Part shown: piece by piece, positions 29,394 to 38,516 of the stretch | Position numbering within the stretch: the first letter of the stretch is position 1 | Layout of the letters: every line of letters starts with the position of its first letter | Source of the DNA: Streptomyces sp. NBC_00433 | Lineage (GTDB): Bacteria; Actinomycetota; Actinomycetes; Streptomycetales; Streptomycetaceae | Reading direction: 5' to 3' | Assembly: GCA_036015235.1 (NCBI GenBank) | Contig: CP107926.1 | Location: 2,794,001-2,858,000 of the forward strand | Length of the DNA: 64,000 bases | Notes under the pieces: generated by a model | What the model was told of the DNA's origin: nothing | Database searches by the model: none | Seen by the model: the letters and a program-made list of their open reading frames with translations, nothing else | Translations under genes and position numbers: made by a program

Positions 29394-29876
29394 GTGGCGC
29401 TGTATCACCGGGTCGTCCTCATCAACGTGTCCGCCGTCGCGTGCCTTGCCGCGGCGGCGGCCTACGGTTTCGCCATGTCCGGAGGCGGCGACGGCACCGT
29501 CGCCGTGCCGGTTCCCGACGCGCGGACGGCCGGCTACTGCCGTGCGCTGCACGACGCGCTGCCGCAGCAGGTGGTGGGGCTCTCCCGGCATGACCTGCGA
29601 CCGCGCTCCGAGCTGATCACCGGATGGGGGGACCCGGCGATCGTACTGCGCTGCGGGGTGCCACGACCGCTGGTGGACAACAATCCCGAGGCCGACGGCG
29701 TCGATGTCGACGGGGTCGGCTGGTCGGTCGAGCACGGCTCAGGCGGGTCGCTGCTGCTCACCACGACGCTGCGGCAGGCGTACGTCGAGGTGTCGCTGCC
29801 GCAGGAGTACGCCGGCGATCTCGGTCCGCTGACCGATCTCGCCGGCGCCGTCAAGAAGACGATCCCGGAGCTGTGA
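29394..29876 (+). CDS. DUF3515-family membrane-anchored or secreted protein
   Basis: A 160-residue protein with an N-terminal hydrophobic segment at about 7-27 (VVLINVSAVACLAAAAAYGF). The extracytoplasmic domain contains YCRALHDALPQQVVG, WGDPAIVLRCGVPRP and VDGVGWSVEHG, which identify the actinobacterial DUF3515 family of unknown function. The cysteine in the hydrophobic segment is not in a clear lipobox. The GTG start is at 29394. It is convergent with ddl. A small GCCGCC-TCG-GGCGGC hairpin follows the stop. Confidence 0.88.
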   Translation: MALYHRVVLINVSAVACLAAAAAYGFAMSGGGDGTVAVPVPDARTAGYCRALHDALPQQVVGLSRHDLRPRSELITGWGDPAIVLRCGVPRPLVDNNPEADGVDVDGVGWSVEHGSGGSLLLTTTLRQAYVEVSLPQEYAGDLGPLTDLAGAVKKTIPEL

Positions 29877-29924
29877 CCTGCCGCCTCGGGCGGCGCGCAG
29901 CCGCTGCCGTGCCGCAGGGACGTT

Positions 29925-31112
29925 TCAGCGCAGTCCGGTGGAGCGGCGCAGTGCCGCCTGGATGAGCCGGTCGACCAGTTCGGGGTAGTCGACGCCGCTC
30001 TCCTGCCACATCCGCGGGTACATCGAGATCGGGGTGAAGCCCGGCATGGTGTTGATCTCGTTGATCACGAACTCGCCGCTGTCGAGCAGGAAGAAGTCCG
30101 CGCGCACGAGTCCCTCGCAGGAGGCGGCCTCGAAGGCGGCGACGGCGAGCCGCTGCACCTCGGCGGTCTGCTCGGGGGTGAGCGGCGCGGGCACGATGCC
30201 CTCGGCCGAGTCGATGTACTTCGCCTCGAAGTCGTAGAAGGCGTGCGTGGTGACCGGCGGGATCTCGGCGGGCACCGAGGCCCGCGGCCCTTCCTCGAAC
30301 TCCAGCACCCCGCACTCGATCTCGCGGCCGCGCAGCAGCGCCTCGACGACGAGCTTCGGGTCGTGCCTGCGGGCCTCGGCGATGGCCGCGTCCAGCCCTT
30401 CAGGACCGTCGACCTTGCTGATACCGAAGGAGGAGCCGCCGCGGGCGGGCTTCACGAACAGCGGCCAGCCGTGTTCCGCGGCGAAGCCGACGAGGCGGTC
30501 GCGGACCGCGGCCGGGTCGCGGTCCCACTCCCGCGGGCGGACCACGGTGTAGGGGCCGACGGCCAGGCCGAAGGAGGTGAAGATCCGCTTCATGTACTCC
30601 TTGTCCATGCCGACGGCGGAGGCGAGCACGCCAGCGCCGACGTAAGGGACGCCGGACAGTTCGAGCAGCCCTTGCAGGGTGCCGTCCTCGCCGTAGGGGC
30701 CGTGCAGCAGCGGGAAGACGACGTCGACCTCGCCGAGTGCCTTGGGGACGGCGCCGGTCTCGGTGTAGACGACCTCGCGGTTGGCCGGGTCGACGGGGAG
30801 GACGACGGCGCCCTCCTCGTCGGTGACCTGCTCCACGGTGGGCATCGTGCGGTCGGTGATGGCCATCCGGTCGGGGGCGTCGGCGGTGAGCGCCCAGCGG
30901 CCCTCGCTGGTGATGCCGATCGGCAGGACGTCGTATTTGGTGCGGTCGATGGCGCGCAGCAGGCTCGCCGCGGTCACCACCGAGACACCGTGCTCGGAGC
31001 TGCGGCCGCCGAAGACGACGGCGACCCGCGGCTTGCGTGCGTAACCGGACGGCGCCGGGCGGGCGGCGCTCTCGTCGGGTCCCGGACTCTGGGAAGAAGG
31101 CAGGTTGCTCAT
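29925..31112 (-). CDS. ddl: D-alanine--D-alanine ligase
   Basis: A 395-residue ATP-grasp enzyme making the D-Ala-D-Ala dipeptide for peptidoglycan. Key parts: VVFGGRSSEHGVSVVTA at the N-terminus, LHGPYGEDGTLQGLLELSGV, KPARGGSSFGISKV, ADFFLLDSGEFVINEINTMPG and FTPISMYPRMWQESG. The DdlA-type length is slightly extended by an N-terminal Ser/Pro-rich leader of about 25 residues. The ATG start is at 31112. gpsA ends 12 bp upstream, so plsC-gpsA-ddl form one operon. Resistance-type (D-Ala-D-Lac) signatures were not noticed. Confidence 0.96.
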   Translation of the reverse strand: MSNLPSSQSPGPDESAARPAPSGYARKPRVAVVFGGRSSEHGVSVVTAASLLRAIDRTKYDVLPIGITSEGRWALTADAPDRMAITDRTMPTVEQVTDEEGAVVLPVDPANREVVYTETGAVPKALGEVDVVFPLLHGPYGEDGTLQGLLELSGVPYVGAGVLASAVGMDKEYMKRIFTSFGLAVGPYTVVRPREWDRDPAAVRDRLVGFAAEHGWPLFVKPARGGSSFGISKVDGPEGLDAAIAEARRHDPKLVVEALLRGREIECGVLEFEEGPRASVPAEIPPVTTHAFYDFEAKYIDSAEGIVPAPLTPEQTAEVQRLAVAAFEAASCEGLVRADFFLLDSGEFVINEINTMPGFTPISMYPRMWQESGVDYPELVDRLIQAALRRSTGLR

Positions 31113-31124
31113 GTCGCGTTGACC

Positions 31125-32126
31125 TTACCTTTCGGACTTCGCGGAGCGTGACATCAACTCCCGCACGGCCACGACCGGCGGTTTTCCGTTGTGCACGATA
31201 TCGACCACGGTCTCAGTGATCGGCATGTCCACGCCGTGGCGGCGGGCGAGATCGGCCACCGATTCGCAGGACTTGACGCCCTCCGCGGTCTGCCGGGTGA
31301 CGGCGATCGTCTCGGTGAGGCTCATGCCGCGGCCGAGGTTGGTGCCGAAGGTGTGGTTGCGGGACAGCGGTGACGAGCAGGTGGCGACCAGGTCGCCCAT
31401 GCCGGCCAGGCCCGCGAAGGTGTGCGCGTCGGCGCCCATCGCCAGGCCGAGCCTGGTGGTCTCGGCCAGGCCCCGGGTGATCAGCGACGCCTTGGTGTTG
31501 TCGCCGAGCCCCATGCCGTCGGCGATGCCGACGGCCAGGCCGATCACGTTCTTGACCGCGCCGCCGAGTTCGCAGCCGACGACGTCGGTGTTGGTGTACG
31601 GGCGGAAGTACGCGGTGTGGCACGCGGTCTGGATGCGGCGGGCGACGGCGTCGTCCCGGCAGGCGACGACGGAGGCGGCGGGCTGCCGGTCGGCGATCTC
31701 CGGTGCCAGGTTGGGCCCGGACAGCACGGCGACCCGGTCCGGCCCGGTCTTGGCGACCTCCTCGATCACCTCGCTCATCCGCTTGGCGGTGCCGAGCTCG
31801 ACGCCTTTCATGAGGCTGACCAGCACCGCGTCGCCGCGCAGCAGCGGCGCCCACTCGGCGAGGTTGCCGCGCAGGGTCTGCGAGGGCACGGTGATGAAGA
31901 CCAACTCGGCGTCGTGCGCGGCCTCTGCCGGGTCGGCGGTGGCGGTGACGGACGCGGGCAGTTCCAGGTCGGGGTGGTATTCCGGGTTGCGCCGGGTGGT
32001 GTTGATCGCGTCGACCAGGGCCTGCCTGCGGCCCCACAGCGACACCTGGCATCCGGCGTCGGCGAGCACCATCGCGAAGGCGGTGCCCCAGGAGCCGGTG
32101 CCGTAGACCGCGCAGCGCGCCGTCAC
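31125..32126 (-). CDS. gpsA: Glycerol-3-phosphate dehydrogenase (NAD(P)+)
   Basis: A 333-residue enzyme reducing dihydroxyacetone phosphate to sn-glycerol-3-phosphate for phospholipids. The Rossmann motif is VYGTGSWGTAFAMVLADAG. Other signatures are SLMKGVE, SGPNLAPEIA, GGAVKNVIGLAVGIADG with the catalytic lysine, and GLAGMGDLVATCSSPLSRN. The GTG at 32126 overlaps the plsC stop by 4 bp. Coupling to plsC is logical because PlsC uses the acylated product of this reaction. Confidence 0.96.
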   Translation of the reverse strand: MTARCAVYGTGSWGTAFAMVLADAGCQVSLWGRRQALVDAINTTRRNPEYHPDLELPASVTATADPAEAAHDAELVFITVPSQTLRGNLAEWAPLLRGDAVLVSLMKGVELGTAKRMSEVIEEVAKTGPDRVAVLSGPNLAPEIADRQPAASVVACRDDAVARRIQTACHTAYFRPYTNTDVVGCELGGAVKNVIGLAVGIADGMGLGDNTKASLITRGLAETTRLGLAMGADAHTFAGLAGMGDLVATCSSPLSRNHTFGTNLGRGMSLTETIAVTRQTAEGVKSCESVADLARRHGVDMPITETVVDIVHNGKPPVVAVRELMSRSAKSER

Positions 32127-32845
32127 TTGCCCTCCCGTGCCCTGCGCGGGTCGTAGAGCCCGGCGGGTGCGGGCTCGCCGCGCAGCTCCGCGAGCAGTTC
32201 GGTCACGCTGCGCATGATGGTCTCGGTGACCGCGCGCAGCGTCTCGGCGGTGGGCTCCTGGCCGTAGAAGGCGTCGAGGTCGACGGGCGGTCCCGCCAGC
32301 ACGCGCAGCGTCTTGCGGGGGAAGAGGCGGAACTTCTTCTCCTTGGCATACGGCGGCATTGCCTCGTTGGCGCCCCACTGGGCGACCGGGATAACGGGGG
32401 CCTTGGTGAGCAGGGCGACCCGGGCGATTCCGGTCTTGGAGACCATCGGCCACATCTCGGGGTCGCGGGTGAGGGTGCCTTCCGGGTAGAAGGCCACGCA
32501 CTCGCCGGCCTCGATCGCGGCGACCGCGGCGCGGAAGGCGTTGGCGGCGTCGGTGGTCTCCCGGAAGACCGGGATCTGGCCGGTGCCGCGCAGCATCGTG
32601 CCGACGAAGAACGGCTTGAACAGTGCGGCCTTGGCCAGGAAGCGCGGCACCCGGCCGGTGTTGTACTGGAAATGCGCGTACGACAGCGGGTCGAGGTACG
32701 AGTTGTGGTTCACCGCCGTGATGAATCCTTCGTCGGCGGGAATGTGTTCCATTCCCTGCCAATCCCGCTTGAACAGCACAATGAGCGGCGGTTTCGCGAT
32801 GACAGCCGCCAGGCGGTACCAGAAACCGATTCTGCGGCGGGACAC
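32123..32845 (-). CDS. plsC: 1-acyl-sn-glycerol-3-phosphate acyltransferase (PlsC family)
   Basis: A 240-residue membrane-associated acyltransferase. Block I reads TAVNHNSYLDPLSY, with the HX4D catalytic pair, and block III is FYPEGTLTRDPEMW. A hydrophobic N-terminal helix (FWYRLAAVIAKPPLIVLF) anchors it. It converts lysophosphatidate to phosphatidate. The GTG start is at 32845. It is the first gene of plsC-gpsA-ddl and is divergent from cofC. Confidence 0.92.
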   Translation of the reverse strand: MSRRRIGFWYRLAAVIAKPPLIVLFKRDWQGMEHIPADEGFITAVNHNSYLDPLSYAHFQYNTGRVPRFLAKAALFKPFFVGTMLRGTGQIPVFRETTDAANAFRAAVAAIEAGECVAFYPEGTLTRDPEMWPMVSKTGIARVALLTKAPVIPVAQWGANEAMPPYAKEKKFRLFPRKTLRVLAGPPVDLDAFYGQEPTAETLRAVTETIMRSVTELLAELRGEPAPAGLYDPRRAREGK

Positions 32846-32958
32846 CCGGACTCCTCTACGTTGCGATGGCGCTGCCGCTCAGCATCGCGGCTACCAGAGA
32901 CTAACGCCAGGTCTCGGGCCGCCGGGGGGCACCTCTGACACTCGGTGACAATGGTGGG

Positions 32959-33600
32959 GTGGATCTGACGGCGATGTGGTCGCTCGTGGTGCCGCTCAAG
33001 CCGCTGGCCGTGGCCAAGAGCAGGCTGGCGGAGGCGGCGGGGCCGGTACGCCCGGCGCTGGCGCTGGCTTTCGCGCTCGACACGGTGGCCGCCGTGCTGG
33101 CGTGCGCGGAGGTGGCGGATGTCACGGTCGTCACCGACGATCCGACGGCGGGCGCCGAAGTGGCGGGGCTGGGGGCCTTCGTGGTGGCCGACGTGCCGGC
33201 GGCCGGGCTGAACGCGGCGCTGCGGTACGGCGCCGGCCTCGTACGGCAGCGGCGCCCGTCGGCGTGGGTCGGCGCGCTGAACGGCGATCTCCCGGCCTTG
33301 CGGCCCGCCGAGCTGGGCGAGGTGCTCAGGGAGGCCGCACGGCTGCCGGGGCGGGCATTCCTGGCCGATACGGCCGGTCCCGGGACAACCTTGCTCACCG
33401 CGTCGCCCGGCGTGGCGCTCTCCCCCGGCTTCGGCGGCGCCTCGCGGGCCCGCCACCTGGCGTCGGGGGCACGCGAGATCACGCTTCCGGGGGTGTCTTC
33501 CGTGCGGCAGGACGTGGACACCGCGGCGGACCTGGACGCGGCGCGCGCGCTCGGCCTCGGCCCGCGGACCGCGCTGCTCTTCCCGGCCCGCACCGCGTGA
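32959..33600 (+). CDS. cofC: Phospholactate/PEP guanylyltransferase of coenzyme F420 synthesis
   Basis: A 213-residue nucleotidyltransferase of the CofC/FbiD family, which activates 2-phospholactate or phosphoenolpyruvate with GTP for F420. Motifs: VVPLKPLAVAKSRLAEAAG at the N-terminus, VVTDDPTAGAEVA, LNGDLPALRPAEL and LSPGFGGASRARHL. GTG 32959 is plausible; an in-frame ATG at 32974 is also possible. It is divergent from plsC, as in other streptomycetes. The other F420 genes (fbiA, fbiB, fbiC) are not in this window. Confidence 0.9.
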   Translation: MDLTAMWSLVVPLKPLAVAKSRLAEAAGPVRPALALAFALDTVAAVLACAEVADVTVVTDDPTAGAEVAGLGAFVVADVPAAGLNAALRYGAGLVRQRRPSAWVGALNGDLPALRPAELGEVLREAARLPGRAFLADTAGPGTTLLTASPGVALSPGFGGASRARHLASGAREITLPGVSSVRQDVDTAADLDAARALGLGPRTALLFPARTA

Positions 33601-33856
33601 CGCCGGGCGGCACCGTGTGACACCCGCCGGCGCCCGCACCGCCCGGCACCGGAAGCCGGTACGCCAGGCCCAAGCCCTCAGGGCTGTCCCGCTGATCCCC
33701 GGCGGGCGCGCGACGACATCTACGGCACCTCGCCGCGTTGTCGGGCTCGCCCGAACACGACCCGGTATGAGGGCGACCCTTCGCCTTGCGATGTACCGCA
33801 TCTGACGCCGCGCGCTGGTCCACCGCGGATTACGGGACAGCCCATAGGCTGGTGCC

Positions 33857-34075
33857 ATGCAAGCGACGGCGTTCACCTTTGACCCCGGCACCCGGGCGGG
33901 CAGTGTGCTGCTGGACGACGGGACGCCGGTGGCGTTCGACGCCGCGGCCTTCGACGCGGGCGGCCTGCGGCTGCTGCGGGTGGGCCAGCGGGTGCGGATC
34001 CGCACCGAGGGCGAGGGCGACGCGCGGCGGGTGGTCTTCGTGACGCTGCAGACGTATCCGGACCCGGGCGCCTAA
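33857..34075 (+). CDS. Small cold-shock-domain-like protein
   Basis: A 72-residue protein (QATAFTFDPGTRAGSVLLDD, then VAFDAAAFDAGGLRLLRVGQ, RVRIRTEGEGDARRVVFVTL). The strand pattern, with a GSVLLDDG hairpin and a RVGQRVRIRTEG segment, resembles a minimal OB-fold/cold-shock domain, but the RNP aromatic motifs KGFGFI and VFVH are missing. Nucleic-acid binding is therefore doubtful. It is conserved between cofC and hupS in streptomycetes as far as I recall. It is convergent with hupS. Confidence 0.75.
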   Translation: MQATAFTFDPGTRAGSVLLDDGTPVAFDAAAFDAGGLRLLRVGQRVRIRTEGEGDARRVVFVTLQTYPDPGA

Positions 34076-34137
34076 GCGCGGCGCGGGCGCGTCGGCCCGG
34101 TCCGGGACCGGGCGCGCGGCCGGCGGGAGAACGGCGC

Positions 34138-34170
34138 GGGCCGGTCCACCCCTTGCGGGGTGCCCGGCCC
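34138..34170. terminator. Terminator between the cold-shock-like gene and hupS
   Basis: An imperfect stem of about 14 bp (34138-34152 with 34157-34170, one bulge) has a TTGC loop between two convergent genes. Confidence 0.6.
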
Positions 34171-34198
34171 TTCGCGGCCGTCCGGCGGCGCCGGAGGT

Positions 34199-34804
34199 CT
34201 AGCTGGCGGCGGCCCGCTTGGCAGTGGTCTTGCGCGCCGCGGTCTTCTTGCCCGGCGTCTTCTTGGCGGTGGCCTTCTTGGCCGGGGCCTTCTTGGCCGC
34301 GGTCTTCTTCGCCGCCGCCTTCTTGGTGGTGGTCTTCTTGGCCGCGGTGGTCTTCTTCGCGACGGCCTTCTTCGCGGTGGTGGCCTTCTTGACGGCGGCC
34401 TTGCGGGCCGTGGTGGCCTTCTTGGCGGCGGCCTTCTTGGTGCTGGTCCGCGCGGTGGTGGAAGCACCACCGCTCAGGCTGCCCTTGGGGGCCTTCTTGA
34501 CCGCGACCTCCCCGCCGCGCGGGAGCTTCTTGGCCCCGCTGACCAGGTCCTTGAAGCCCTGGCCCGCGCGGAACCGCGGCACGGAGGTCTTCTTGACCCT
34601 GACCCGCTCCCCGGTCTGGGGGTTGCGGGCGTAGCGGGCCGGGCGTTCGACCTTCTCGAACGAACCGAATCCGGTGACCGAGACCCGATCGCCGGAGACC
34701 GTCGCGCGGACGATCGCGTCGAGAACCGCGTCAACCGCGTCCGCGGCGGCCTGCCGGCCGCCCACCTTGTCGGCAATCGCTTCTACGAGCTGCGCCTTGT
34801 TCAC
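34199..34804 (-). CDS. hupS: HupS: HU nucleoid protein with lysine-rich histone-like tail
   Basis: A 201-residue DNA-binding protein. Residues 1-94 are a full HU fold (NKAQLVEAIADKVGGRQAAA, FGSFEKVERPARYARNPQTG, RFRAGQGFKDLVSG). Residues about 100-201 are an Ala/Lys/Thr tail with many KKxxAKK-type repeats, like linker histone tails. HupS condenses spore nucleoids in Streptomyces. GTG 34804 is chosen because NKAQLVEAIA is the invariant HU start. The frame continues upstream without homology. The tail coding DNA is itself an irregular short repeat and prone to length change. Confidence 0.95.
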   Translation of the reverse strand: MNKAQLVEAIADKVGGRQAAADAVDAVLDAIVRATVSGDRVSVTGFGSFEKVERPARYARNPQTGERVRVKKTSVPRFRAGQGFKDLVSGAKKLPRGGEVAVKKAPKGSLSGGASTTARTSTKKAAAKKATTARKAAVKKATTAKKAVAKKTTAAKKTTTKKAAAKKTAAKKAPAKKATAKKTPGKKTAARKTTAKRAAAS

Positions 34805-34936
34805 GTCTTCCCCTTCGGAAACTTGCCCGGCGAATGAGTGCGGGCCTTTTCGCACGCTAGGCGGATATATACCGCAAATCAAATACGAAACGGGCGAATC
34901 ACCCTTGTGCCGCAACGAACTCGGGGGCCTGCGTGA

Positions 34937-35161
34937 TCAGCGATCGGGGATTCCGAGGTCGTCCAACTCGGCCGTCAACACGTCCAGACGGCGTGCCGCG
35001 TCGGCGAGATCGTGCTTCGCCGTGGCGGTCACCGCGAGCAGCCTGCGAGTCAACTCCCGCCTGGTCTCATCAGGGACTTCGGGATTGGCCACCCGCGTGT
35101 GCGCCTGCTTCAGACGCGCGGCGAGAACCCCGTAGAGCTGGAGTTGGCCGTCGCGTTCCAT
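34937..35161 (-). CDS. Small conserved helical protein (74 aa)
   Basis: A 74-residue protein (MERDGQLQLYGVLAARLKQA, then PDETRRELTRRLLAVTATAK, then LADAARRLDVLTAELDDLGI). It is almost entirely helical with a charged amphipathic pattern and no cysteines or membrane segment. The ATG at 35161 is preferred over an upstream in-frame start because the added residues are Arg/Pro-rich and unlike the rest. It lies between leuD and hupS on the same strand. I know no function. Confidence 0.7.
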   Translation of the reverse strand: MERDGQLQLYGVLAARLKQAHTRVANPEVPDETRRELTRRLLAVTATAKHDLADAARRLDVLTAELDDLGIPDR

Positions 35162-35299
35162 GGGTCGATTGTGCCATCTGCGGCGAGTTGTCGGCGGTGA
35201 CAGGGCCAACCGGGTGTTCCGGGGGCCTTCCACCGGGCTTTTGGACGACCGGGAGAGCTCGTCCGACGTACGGGAATCGCCGCGGCGCGCGCACGCGGA

Positions 35300-35331
35300 A
35301 AGCGCCCCCCGCGAGTTCGCGAGGGGCGCTT
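35300..35331 (-). terminator. Terminator after leuCD
   Basis: A 9-bp perfect outer stem (35300-35308 with 35323-35331) encloses an inner CGCG/CGCG stem, 20 bp beyond the leuD stop codon. Confidence 0.75.
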
Positions 35332-35350
35332 CATGGCCTGGTGGGACGGG

Positions 35351-35944
35351 TCAGGCCCTGACGGTGCTGGGCTTGTGGGACGGCCGGTGGCTCTCGAAGG
35401 CGGCGATGTCCGCCTCGTTGGCCAGCGTCAGGCTGATGTCGTCCAGCCCTTCGAGCAGCCGCCAGCGGGCGTTGTCGTCCAGCTCGAACGGCGCGGTCAC
35501 GCCCTCGGCGCGGACCTCGCGGTCCACCAGGTCCACGGTGACCTCGGCGGTCGGGTCGGCCTCGGCCAGCTGCCACAGCTGCTCGATGACCTCCTGCGGC
35601 AGCACCACCGTGAGCAGGCCGTTCTTGAGCGAGTTGCCGCGGAAGATGTCCGCGAAGCGAGACGAGAGCACGGTCTTGAAGCCGTAGTTCTGCAGCGCCC
35701 ACACCGCGTGCTCGCGGGACGAGCCGGTGCCGAAGTCGGGTCCGGCGACCAGGACGGTGGCGCCCTTGCGCTCGGGGGCGTTGAGGACGAAGGACTCGTC
35801 CTTGCGCCAGGCCTCGAACAGCCCGTCCTCGAAGCCGTTGCGGGTGACCTTCTTGAGCCAGTGCGCCGGGATGATCTGGTCGGTGTCGACATTGCCGCGG
35901 CGCAGCGGCACGGCCCGGCCGGTGTGGGTGGTGAAGGCTTCCAT
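35351..35944 (-). CDS. leuD: 3-isopropylmalate dehydratase small subunit
   Basis: A 197-residue swivelling subunit of isopropylmalate isomerase (leucine pathway). Signatures: [40 protein letters not shown] and [18 protein letters not shown]. It pairs with LeuC, encoded 5 bp upstream. ATG start at 35944. The [13 protein letters not shown] loop binds the substrate phosphate-like carboxylates. Confidence 0.97.
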   Translation of the reverse strand: MEAFTTHTGRAVPLRRGNVDTDQIIPAHWLKKVTRNGFEDGLFEAWRKDESFVLNAPERKGATVLVAGPDFGTGSSREHAVWALQNYGFKTVLSSRFADIFRGNSLKNGLLTVVLPQEVIEQLWQLAEADPTAEVTVDLVDREVRAEGVTAPFELDDNARWRLLEGLDDISLTLANEADIAAFESHRPSHKPSTVRA

Positions 35945-35949
35945 CGGGC

Positions 35950-37374
35950 TCAGACCTCCGTCAGGACAGGGGCGTCGGACAGGTCGGCGGGCGAGGCGAG
36001 GTGGCCGAGCACCGCGGTGGCGGCGGCCACCTGCGGCGAGACCAGGTGCGTACGGCCGCCCTTGCCCTGCCGTCCTTCGAAGTTGCGGTTCGAGGTGGAC
36101 GCGGAACGCTCGCCGGGCGCCAGTTGGTCGGGGTTCATACCCAGGCACATCGAGCAACCCGCGTGCCGCCATTCGGCGCCGGCCTCGGTGAACACCTTGT
36201 CCAGGCCCTCGTGCACGGCCTGCAGCGCGACCCGTACGGAACCGGGTACGACCAGCATCCGGACGCTGTCGGCGACCTTGCGGCCCTGCACGACGGACGC
36301 GGCGGCCCGCAGGTCCTCGATCCGGCCGTTGGTGCACGAGCCGACGAAGACGGTGTCCACGGCGACCTCGCGCAGCGGCTGCCCCGCGGTCAGGCCCATG
36401 TACTCCAGCGCCTTCTCGGCCGACAGCCGGTCGCCGGGGTCGGCGAAGGACGCCGGGTCGGGCACGGCCGCGCTCAGCGGCGCGCCCTGGCCGGGGTTGG
36501 TGCCCCAGGTGACGAACGGCGCCAGGCCGCCCGCGTCGATCCGCACCTCGTGGTCGAAGACCGCGTCCTCGTCGGTGTGCAGCGTCTTCCAGTACGCGAG
36601 CGCCGCGTCCCAGTCCGCGCCGGTGGGGGCGTGGTCGCGCCCCTCCAGGTAGTCGAAGGTGATCTGGTCGGGGGCGATCATGCCGGCCCGCGCGCCCGCC
36701 TCGATCGACATGTTGCAGATGGTCATCCGGGACTCCATCGACAGCTTCTCGATGGCGGAGCCGCGGTATTCGATGACATAGCCCTGGCCGCCACCGGTGC
36801 CGATCTGCGTGATCACTGCGAGGATCAGGTCCTTGGCGGTGACGCCGTCGGGCAGCTCGCCGTCGACGGTGACGGCCATGGTCCTGAAGGGGGCCAGCGG
36901 CAGCGTCTGGGTGGCCAGCACGTGCTCGACCTGGGAGGTGCCGATGCCGAACGCCAGCGCGCCGAAGGCGCCGTGGGTGGAGGTGTGGCTGTCGCCGCAG
37001 ACCACGGTGGTGCCCGGCTGGGTCAGGCCCAGCTGCGGTCCCACCACGTGCACGACGCCCTGCTCGACGTCGCCGAGCGGGTGCAGCCGCACCCCGAACT
37101 CGGCGCAGTTCTTGCGCAGCGTCTCCAGCTGCGTGCGCGAGACCGGGTCGGCGATCGGCTTGTCGATGTCGAGGGTCGGGGTGTTGTGGTCCTCGGTGGC
37201 GATGGTGAGGTCCGTGCGGCGCACCTGCCGGCCGTTCATCCGCAGCCCGTCGAACGCCTGGGGGCTGGTCACCTCATGGAGGAGGTGGAGATCGATGAAG
37301 AGCAGATCGGGCTCGCCTTCGGCGCGGCGGACGACATGGTCGTCCCAGACTTTTTCCGCGAGTGTCCTACCCAT
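35950..37374 (-). CDS. leuC: 3-isopropylmalate dehydratase large subunit
   Basis: A 474-residue aconitase-family protein carrying the 4Fe-4S cluster. Cysteine ligands are in [14 protein letters not shown] and [34 protein letters not shown] and [15 protein letters not shown] active-site segments are present. It opens [15 protein letters not shown] from the ATG at 37374. It is divergent from ndgR, whose product in other streptomycetes (NdgR/AreB) controls leuCD. A strong operator-like palindrome lies in the shared 149-bp gap. Confidence 0.97.
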   Translation of the reverse strand: MGRTLAEKVWDDHVVRRAEGEPDLLFIDLHLLHEVTSPQAFDGLRMNGRQVRRTDLTIATEDHNTPTLDIDKPIADPVSRTQLETLRKNCAEFGVRLHPLGDVEQGVVHVVGPQLGLTQPGTTVVCGDSHTSTHGAFGALAFGIGTSQVEHVLATQTLPLAPFRTMAVTVDGELPDGVTAKDLILAVITQIGTGGGQGYVIEYRGSAIEKLSMESRMTICNMSIEAGARAGMIAPDQITFDYLEGRDHAPTGADWDAALAYWKTLHTDEDAVFDHEVRIDAGGLAPFVTWGTNPGQGAPLSAAVPDPASFADPGDRLSAEKALEYMGLTAGQPLREVAVDTVFVGSCTNGRIEDLRAAASVVQGRKVADSVRMLVVPGSVRVALQAVHEGLDKVFTEAGAEWRHAGCSMCLGMNPDQLAPGERSASTSNRNFEGRQGKGGRTHLVSPQVAAATAVLGHLASPADLSDAPVLTEV

Positions 37375-37490
37375 CGCTGTCCCTCCGGCCCCGGCCTTCT
37401 TCGCCCCGGGCCAACTCGGTGTGTGTTCCGTTCCGCGCTGTGGTTCGCGCCGTGCTCCCAGCCTGACGGCTTCCGGGGAAAATTGAACTT

Positions 37491-37511
37491 GCGTTTCACA
37501 GTGTGAGACGC
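37491..37511. promoter_or_regulatory. Operator-like palindrome in the leuC/ndgR gap (probable NdgR site)
   Basis: A 21-bp inverted repeat, two 10-bp arms around a central G with one mismatch in ten (TTTCACA / TGTGAGA core). It lies 13-33 bp upstream of the ndgR ATG, overlapping the spacer between TTGCGT (37489-37494) and GAATAT (37512-37517). IclR-family regulators bind such short palindromes, and NdgR homologues are known to bind the leuCD promoter. Confidence 0.75.
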
Positions 37512-37523
37512 GAATATCGTTGC

Positions 37524-38240
37524 ATGGACAACTCTAGCGGCGTCGGCGTTCTCGACAAGGCTGCTCTGGTGCTCAGCGCACTGGAGTCAGGACCGGCCAC
37601 CCTGGCCGGACTTGTCGGCGCCACGGGCCTCGCCCGCCCCACCGCGCACCGGCTGGCGGTCGCGCTCGAACACCATCGCATGGTGGCCCGCGACATGCAG
37701 GGCCGCTTCATCCTCGGGCCGCGGCTGTCCGAGCTGGCCGCCGCCGCGGGCGAGGACCGGCTGCTCGCCACGGCGGGTCCGGTGCTCACGCACCTGCGGG
37801 ATGTGACCGGCGAGAGCGCCCAGCTCTACCGCCGGCAGGGCGACATGCGGATCTGCGTGGCGGCCGCGGAGAGGCTGTCCGGACTGCGGGACACCGTGCC
37901 GGTGGGCTCCACGCTGCCGATGAAGGCCGGCTCGGCCGCCCAGGTGCTGATGGCCTGGGAGGAGCCGGAGCGGCTGCACCGCGGCCTGCAGGGCGCGCGC
38001 TTCACCGCCACCGCGCTGTCCGGAGTACGCCGCAGGGGCTGGTCGCAGTCGATCGGCGAGCGCGAGCCGGGCGTGGCGTCGGTGTCCGCGCCGGTGCGGG
38101 GCCCGTCGAACCGGGTGGTGGCCGCCGTGTCGGTGTCGGGGCCCATCGAGCGGCTGACCCGGCACCCGGGCCGTATGCACGCCCAGGCCGTGGTGGACGC
38201 CGCCGCCCGGCTCTCCGAGGCGCTGCGCCGCTCCAGCTGA
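37524..38240 (+). CDS. ndgR: IclR-family regulator NdgR (leucine/amino-acid metabolism)
   Basis: A 238-residue IclR protein. The N-terminal winged helix ([25 protein letters not shown]) is followed by the effector domain with [35 protein letters not shown] and [19 protein letters not shown]. Matches to NdgR/AreB of streptomycetes include the start [20 protein letters not shown] 37524 gives the known length. No Shine-Dalgarno sequence precedes it, and the predicted -10 places transcription start at or near the ATG, suggesting a leaderless message. It is divergent from leuCD. Confidence 0.95.
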   Translation: MDNSSGVGVLDKAALVLSALESGPATLAGLVGATGLARPTAHRLAVALEHHRMVARDMQGRFILGPRLSELAAAAGEDRLLATAGPVLTHLRDVTGESAQLYRRQGDMRICVAAAERLSGLRDTVPVGSTLPMKAGSAAQVLMAWEEPERLHRGLQGARFTATALSGVRRRGWSQSIGEREPGVASVSAPVRGPSNRVVAAVSVSGPIERLTRHPGRMHAQAVVDAAARLSEALRRSS

Positions 38241-38252
38241 CCGATCGGCCCG

Positions 38253-38291
38253 TTCCTCCCGGCCCGCGCCGTCCCCGCGGGCCGGGAGGAA
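38253..38291 (+). terminator. Terminator after ndgR
   Basis: A perfect 15-bp stem (38253-38267 with 38277-38291) lies 12 bp after the ndgR stop codon. Confidence 0.85.
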
Positions 38292-38323
38292 CGGGCACTC
38301 GTGGCATTGGGCCGGGAACGCCG

Positions 38324-38351
38324 GAAGCCCGTCGCGAATGCGACGGGCTTC
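38324..38351. terminator. Terminator facing the tRNA genes
   Basis: A perfect 12-bp stem (38324-38335 with 38340-38351) with a GAAT loop lies 25 bp downstream of the last tRNA on the minus strand. It could also back up ndgR termination on the plus strand, where an AT-rich CATTTT follows. Confidence 0.8.
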
Positions 38352-38376
38352 ACATTTTCCGACTTCCGCGGATGCG

Positions 38377-38449
38377 TACCCCCGACCGGATTCGAACCGG
38401 CGCTACCGCCTTGAGAGGGCGGCGTGCTAGGCCGCTACACAACGGGGGC
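38377..38449 (-). tRNA. tRNA-Glu (CTC), copy 1
   Basis: A 73-nt cloverleaf with acceptor GCCCCCG/CGGGGGT, T-arm GGTTCGAATCC and anticodon CTC in the loop of a GCCGCC/GGCGG-type stem. CCA is not encoded. It is followed by a strong terminator and is close to gltX, whose enzyme charges it. Confidence 0.96.
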
Positions 38450-38516
38450 GAGCTTTGGCGATCCTCGCGTCGTCACGCCCGGGAGCGACCCGGAGGGGAC
38501 GGAAAGAAAGGATCTG

